Positions 58,801 to 64,000 of a DNA stretch of 64,000 nucleotides are shown here, piece after piece (within the stretch, counting starts at the first letter, position 1; every line of letters begins with the position of its first letter). The notes beneath the pieces are model-generated. The model had not been told where the DNA came from, searched no databases, and saw nothing but the letters and a program-made list of their open reading frames with translations. The stretch spans positions 2,222,081 through 2,286,080 of the forward strand of contig CM018606.1 of assembly GCA_009192285.1 (NCBI GenBank), given 5' to 3'. Both the position numbers and the translations under genes were made by a program. This DNA comes from Morchella semilibera (Eukaryota > Ascomycota > Pezizomycetes > Pezizales > Morchellaceae).

Positions 58801-61073
58801 AATGGCCTACGAATGATACTGGGAATAGGTGGGTATAATATTTTATGGTTGGTACTACTTAGGCGTTCAGTAAAAGGTCGTGAAAAATTGCCCCGTTGCA
58901 ATACCAGTTTTCACGGCCTTTTACTAAACGCCCAAGTATATGTCTAGTTAATAAAGTAGTAGGGTAATTTTAGTGTTGATAGCCTCCTAGTTGGTCGAAT
59001 CTTGAAGCGGAATCAAACTACATGTAGATACATGTAGTCATTTACACCCACTCTAGCTTTTAGGTAAGCCCGTACCGATACCCGGTATCTATTTCTGATT
59101 GTCCCTTTTGAGAGTAGTGGTATCTAGCGGCAGACGCACTATGAAGTTGTAGCCACAATTTGGGGGGAAATACTTCTAGAAACCAGATATCAGACCAGTT
59201 AATATAATTTAAATTCTCCAACAGTGGAAACTGACAACTCACATAATAGTGTATCAAACGACATAGTTTAAAATGCATAGTGCATGTCTTCTCCAGGATA
59301 GAATTTGAGAGAATGGACGCCTTTCGGGGTGCCTTGCCTCGTCAATTGGAGCGCAAGTCACACTTGATATGTTTTGAACCGTGCTCTGTTGCGTCCTTCC
59401 CGCTATGTACCGCATATCTAATGAAACTGTTGACTTATGCACCTGCGGAGACTCTCAGTCCGAGTTGAACTTCCGATGTGCAATGTCAATGTGTGATGCC
59501 CTCATCGGATAAATCATCTGATTACATTTCATGCTTCGAAGAGGTTGCTAAGGGACTGTGCTGGGTTTACCAATGTGAGAACTCAGGGGATGATACCGGG
59601 GGACGCCGTTCCACTGTAGAATTTAATTCCATGAGGGAATAATCGTACTCTGAAGTGACTTGTCGACTGGTACGTATGCACATCCTCTTGAGGCATTACT
59701 GTTTCGTCGGGGCCAGGGGAACCACAGGGCATTGTTGTTAGTGGCACAGTTTGGTGTTGTACAAATATTCGTGTTACTGTGGTGAGCTGACAGAGAAGTC
59801 ACACAGAGAGGGATGGATGGAGGTCCAATGAGTACAGTGGATGCCCATATAACCTCTGAAATTTGAATACATGCATTTACCATCTGCAGATACTTTGGCA
59901 TGTAGCCTGGCTATGTAGTCGATGCCTTCGTTTATAAAATATGGGTCCATATATATGTATATGTAGGTACTTCTTGCGATTTGGTGTTATATGTATGCTC
60001 TAATGTCAAGTGTAGTACATGTACTTAGTATGTATGTAGTACTGGATGCGATCCGAGTAGAAAAAGAGGCAGGACAGAACAAATAACATAATCCTTGGTC
60101 GTCATCCTCTAAGAGTCCAATCTACTCCACAAGGCTGCAATAATTCTGGAAAAAGAGGATCACAAATATATAAGAAAACATCTACAGGTTGCGCAACCTT
60201 ATATGTATGTACATGTAGTTACCACTGTCGTCCATCCCCAGAATCTACATACATACCCGTGTTAAGCCTCACCTTCGACTGTGCTTCCAGAAGGCCTCCC
60301 CAGAAGAGATGAGACACAGCAACTTCCATATATTATCATATTGACCAATTATATCCCCTGCAACCCCGGATGATGCAAGGTTTCACTCCCCCGCACAGCC
60401 CAGTTTGTCACCATTCAAGTTCAGCCTCTTAATTCTTGATCGATCGACCCTCCCCCCCCCCGGAATCTATGACCATATCAGACTACATCTTAGTGTTAAT
60501 TTCTTGAGCTTAATATTAACCATTACCACAACTCACACTACCCTCCTAGTCAGCGCCATCGAAATCTCTCACCCTATTACAATATCGTCATTCGCGACTT
60601 GATGCAAAAAGAAGGGTATGTGCTCTACCAGTATGGGGCTTTTGCTCGTGAATGTGGAGAGAGCAAGGCTGACGTCCCCCTTGGTTTACTACCCCACAGC
60701 GGACAGACGACGACGTGGAGACCGCCATAGAAGCCCTAGATCACCCGCCAAGTACCACCACTCTCGAGCGAGCTTTCTTCCCCAAGAAGTTTTCTTCCCG
60801 TTAACATTCAACCATTCCGTTAGTCGTTAGTCCTTAGGTTTCTTCGCTTCGTCTAGTCAAGAGGCTTGGACTCGGTAGCTAGCCAGCCAGCATCACTTCG
60901 TAAGGGAGGAGTAATACAAAGCACCTTATTTATCATCCGTGGAACCCGTCTTGCTATTGGTTGTACTTACGTTTTTTTTTTTTTAAAAAAAAAAGAATAT
61001 CTCACTGGTCGCATACATATGCCTCGAGAATCATTGCGATTCCCGCCTCCGGCCAGCTAGATACAAGACTGCA
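55824..61073. other. Gene-poor tract
   Basis: 5.2 kb without a recognisable gene. It contains a hairpin at 58858-58936, homopolymer runs (56574, 58187, 58482), ACATGTA clusters (59020-59035, 60010, 60210) and a T12/A11 palindrome near 60973-60995. The last 400 bp are presumably promoter and leader of the F-box gene. Confidence 0.45.
58858..58936. repeat. Inverted repeat, 29-bp arms
   Basis: Arms 58858-58886 and 58908-58936 match with about three or four mismatches around a 21-nt loop. One arm is GGCGTTCAGTAAAAGGTCGT. It could be a small fold-back element. Confidence 0.8.
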
Positions 61074-64000
61074 ATGGACCGCATATCCGATGATCAGACG
61101 CAGCTAGCGAGGACTCCAGCAATATCCATATATCCTCCCCCATCATTGGAGCAAGGAGAGGGATTACCCATTGATAGTTACAGTTCCCCACGAGTTTCTG
61201 TTGGGTTGGTAGAGCCACCAGTGTCGCCTTCAGCGCCGTTCTCTATGATGAAACTGGATAGTCCGATTACACCAAGCTCAAGTTTTGAAAATGTGGGCGA
61301 GTGCGAATCTTTTGGGGGAAGTTGGGGGCACGAGTTTTCTGATGACAGGTAGGCTCTGTAACGGATGGAAACCTTACAAACAGGCTGACAAGAGAGTCAT
61401 AGGGAGGGTTTGAATGATTCTGATAATGATCTGCCATTTGAGGAAAATCTACTTACCCTGATTGATTTTGATTCAGTTCCCTTACCCCCAAAGCTAGGGA
61501 ACGAGCCTGGTGACCAGGGTGCAACTTATTCACACCTCTCCCCAGGCCCACACTTTCACCGTCAGCGCCGTTATACCGATGGCTGGATGATGAATAAAAT
61601 AAAAGCTTCCGATTTGGACTTCTTAAGAAACCTAGACCCCAAGCCAAGTCGAATTCCCCTCGAAGCCACACAACCAGATCATACAAACCTTTACGCTACA
61701 ATGATCTCGGATCGAACGCCTACTTCGCCAATAGCAGGTTTACAGGTTCCAGCCCATTATACTACTGAAACCGATACCGATAATCATATTCGTGGGAATT
61801 CGCTGCAGAAACGACCACGAGAGGAGCAACCGAGGAGACCTTCGCTGTCCTCACGCTGTAGCCCTTGTGTTCCACTATATGATCACCCAGAAAAGACGGG
61901 GCAGAAAATATTCTTGAGAGACTTGCCTGTTGAGATTCTACTCTTGATATTTGAGTTTGCCTACCTTTACGAGTTGCCCAGGTGCGGGCACAAAAAGAGG
62001 TTCGGAGAGATTACCCGTCGGTCAACTGCCGACTCTTTACCCTCCAACTCGATATCCGCATCAGCGACTGCCCTATCATCCAGCACAGAGGGACCGCCGA
62101 GACTTCCAGAAACGCTGCGGATATATCGTGCCAGGACATTGTTGTACATTGCGCTAACATGCCGCCGGTTCAACGAAATTCTGTGGGATCCCTTTATTGA
62201 CGAAACATTTTGGCGCGACGCAGCAAGATGGTGCTGGAGTTGGTTACCGGAAAAACTAGCAGATGTACAAGGGTTCCAGGAGGAGCATCAGTCAAGTTGG
62301 AGGAATCTGGTGGGAGTATTTATGAGGTCTGAGAATGGGCTATTTAAACAACAGGGGGGAGGGAAGGGCGGGGTAGAGAGCTTCGGGGGTAGCAATGCGT
62401 GTGCTCAGGCCGTGTTATGGAAGGATGAAGGGGCAAGGAAGATGCTGCAATTGAAGACTGCAAAGAAGAGGAGGCTTTTAATGGCATGTGCACAACCAGG
62501 ACCAGACCTATTTCATGTGTCTCACGATGCGGAAAAAGGTCATCATACAATTAGTCTGAATCTAAGGGGAGGCGCAGATTACTTCGTTACCATCGACGAA
62601 TATGGTCGTTTTAGCAGGAAACCGGCCAGACTTCCAGGCGGCCTCAAACGTAATGAGAGAAGCATGGGATACTTCCCACCCGACATATTTGAAGTCGAAG
62701 GCGACCGATTTCAGTTGGTAAAGGTTCTTAAGCGCCTGGATCATTCTACTACAATTCCTCCCAAAGCTAACCCCAAAGCCAAACAAAACCCTAAACCTAC
62801 AATGGAAGAGGTTGTGACATGGGATATTAGTTGTGTACGGGAATACGAGTCTGATCCCACTGCCACGGTTGCTAGGTGTACGAGTAAAGATGGGTGGCTG
62901 GCGTTCAATCTTTTCACCCATCGTAATCGCGATAATTCGAGCATCGACCTCCTACTAGACCCACCTCTCGATCCCCCAGAAGATCAGAGACTGTTCTGTG
63001 TTCAGGCTTTTGGTTACCCAGGCTGCCAGACAGGGGCCACCACAAGTGGTGAAACCATGAGCGAGAAGCGTCGAGGCAAGATGAGAGAAACAGACTGCAT
63101 ACCTATGGAACTCGACACTGAGGAGCCCCAAACTCTTTTTTGCTGGCGTCGCGAATTTGAATACGAGCGAGCGAGCGACTTTGACGCCGCCCGCCGACTA
63201 CACTATGTCATCTGTAATCTTCAATTGAACTCAACAAAAGCTGCTGTTCTGATCCGGTGGAACATACGAACACAGTCTTCAAATGAAGAATTAGTTGACC
63301 GACAATTCCAAATCTTGGATCTAAAAACAGGTGCTACAATTCGCATCTTGCAATTTCCGAATCTCTACTGGGACCATCGACACCACGACATGTGCGTCGC
63401 GTACAACGAAATGCGGCACAAGAAAATGAGTAGACTGTATAATCACATGGGCCCCGACGAAGTAATGGGTGCTGGGAATAGGTGTACTCGCATTCACGAG
63501 GATAAGTTTATCCTTACGGAGGATAAGATAATCTCTGGTAGTCATGATTACTGTAACTGGGTATGGGATCTCAACGCAGAACCAGTGTCAGATTCGGTGC
63601 TCATTTTCAATGCTGAGCAGAATGATGCTGGTAAAGCAGACCCATTTATTGTGCTAGATGACTTCTACTGGGATGAAGACCAAGAGGGATCAGCTGCTCT
63701 TTCTCAGAAGAAGGGAGATTGGAATACCAAGAACGAACGCGCAGGGTGGTGGGTGAGAACCCCGAACCAGGTGATGTGCTATTGGCACGGTATCGCAAAA
63801 AGCGTCGATAGCCGGTATTTCGCAGCCTGTAGATCTGGAAAGATGTTTGTATGGGATCTGGAGGATAGACGAAAATCGATTTTGGGGTTTCAAAACTTCA
63901 GCAACGATAACAATACCCGTTGGCTAGGGAGACTGGCAGCACACGCGCAGAATTTGAAACACCGGTTACGGAATTGGTTTGTGTGGGAAGATGTTCTGCC
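61074..64000 (+). CDS. F-box/WD-type protein, open to the right edge
   Basis: Exon 1 is 61074-61348 and exon 2 begins about 61397. From there the frame is uninterrupted to base 64000 (867 codons), so the gene continues past the window. F-box proteins are the substrate-recognition subunits of SCF ubiquitin ligases. The F-box starts near residue 262 (KIFLRDLPVEILLLIFEFAYL). A Ser-rich insertion splits it, and it resumes with RARTLLYIALTCRRFNEILWDPFIDETFWRDAARW. Downstream are beta-propeller-like blades: TWDISCVREYESDPTATVARC, ISGSHDYCNWVWDL and ACRSGKMFVWDLEDRRK. The N-terminal 250 residues are Ser/Pro-rich. The acceptor is ambiguous because three AGs occur in tandem (61391-61396); only the third keeps the frame. 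Domain identity is confident; the substrate is unknown. Confidence 0.85.

Overview
This window is nuclear DNA of a filamentous ascomycete (Pezizomycotina). The evidence is short introns (mostly 32-108 nt, with GTAAGT/GTATGT donors and CTAAC/CTAAT branch points; one is 258 nt), strictly eukaryotic gene families, and Ascomycota-type proteins such as a CYS3/MetR-like bZIP, a secreted aldose epimerase and a PARP-E2 fusion. The long intergenic tracts littered with small inverted-repeat elements and a recurring TACATGTA palindrome suggest an early-diverging class with a fairly large genome. That placement is inference only.

Left third (1-20.4 kb), gene-dense: a UBE2O-like ubiquitin-conjugating enzyme runs off the left edge on the minus strand, divergent from a PRKRIP1-family splicing protein. 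Next come a six-exon, 1158-aa protein ending in three zinc ribbons, a secreted aldose 1-epimerase, and a COG7-like Golgi tether divergent from an eight-exon, 1236-aa fusion of a PARP-type ADP-ribosyltransferase with a UBE2Q-type E2 domain. A bZIP regulator follows, with a fold-back element just upstream.

Middle (20.4-37.9 kb): a Harbinger-like MITE, two minus-strand CCCH-finger proteins sharing one unusual finger (likely ancient paralogues), GPI15/PIG-H, SEC59 dolichol kinase and a small basic/acidic protein. GPI15 and SEC59 both serve ER glycolipid synthesis.

Right part (37.9-64 kb): a 15-kb gene-poor tract with a pogo-like MITE, a second member of a small TIR family, tandem repeats and the relic of a coiled-coil gene; then a 917-aa conserved protein of unknown function, another 5-kb empty tract, and an F-box/WD-type protein open to the right edge.

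Gene models were assembled by hand from splice signals and reading-frame continuity. The PARP-E2, zinc-ribbon, epimerase, SEC59, CCCH and F-box models all splice into uninterrupted frames, but no transcript data were available. The least certain points are the start of the UBE2O-like gene, one intron of the PARP-E2 gene (17359-17411) and the intron acceptor of the F-box gene.
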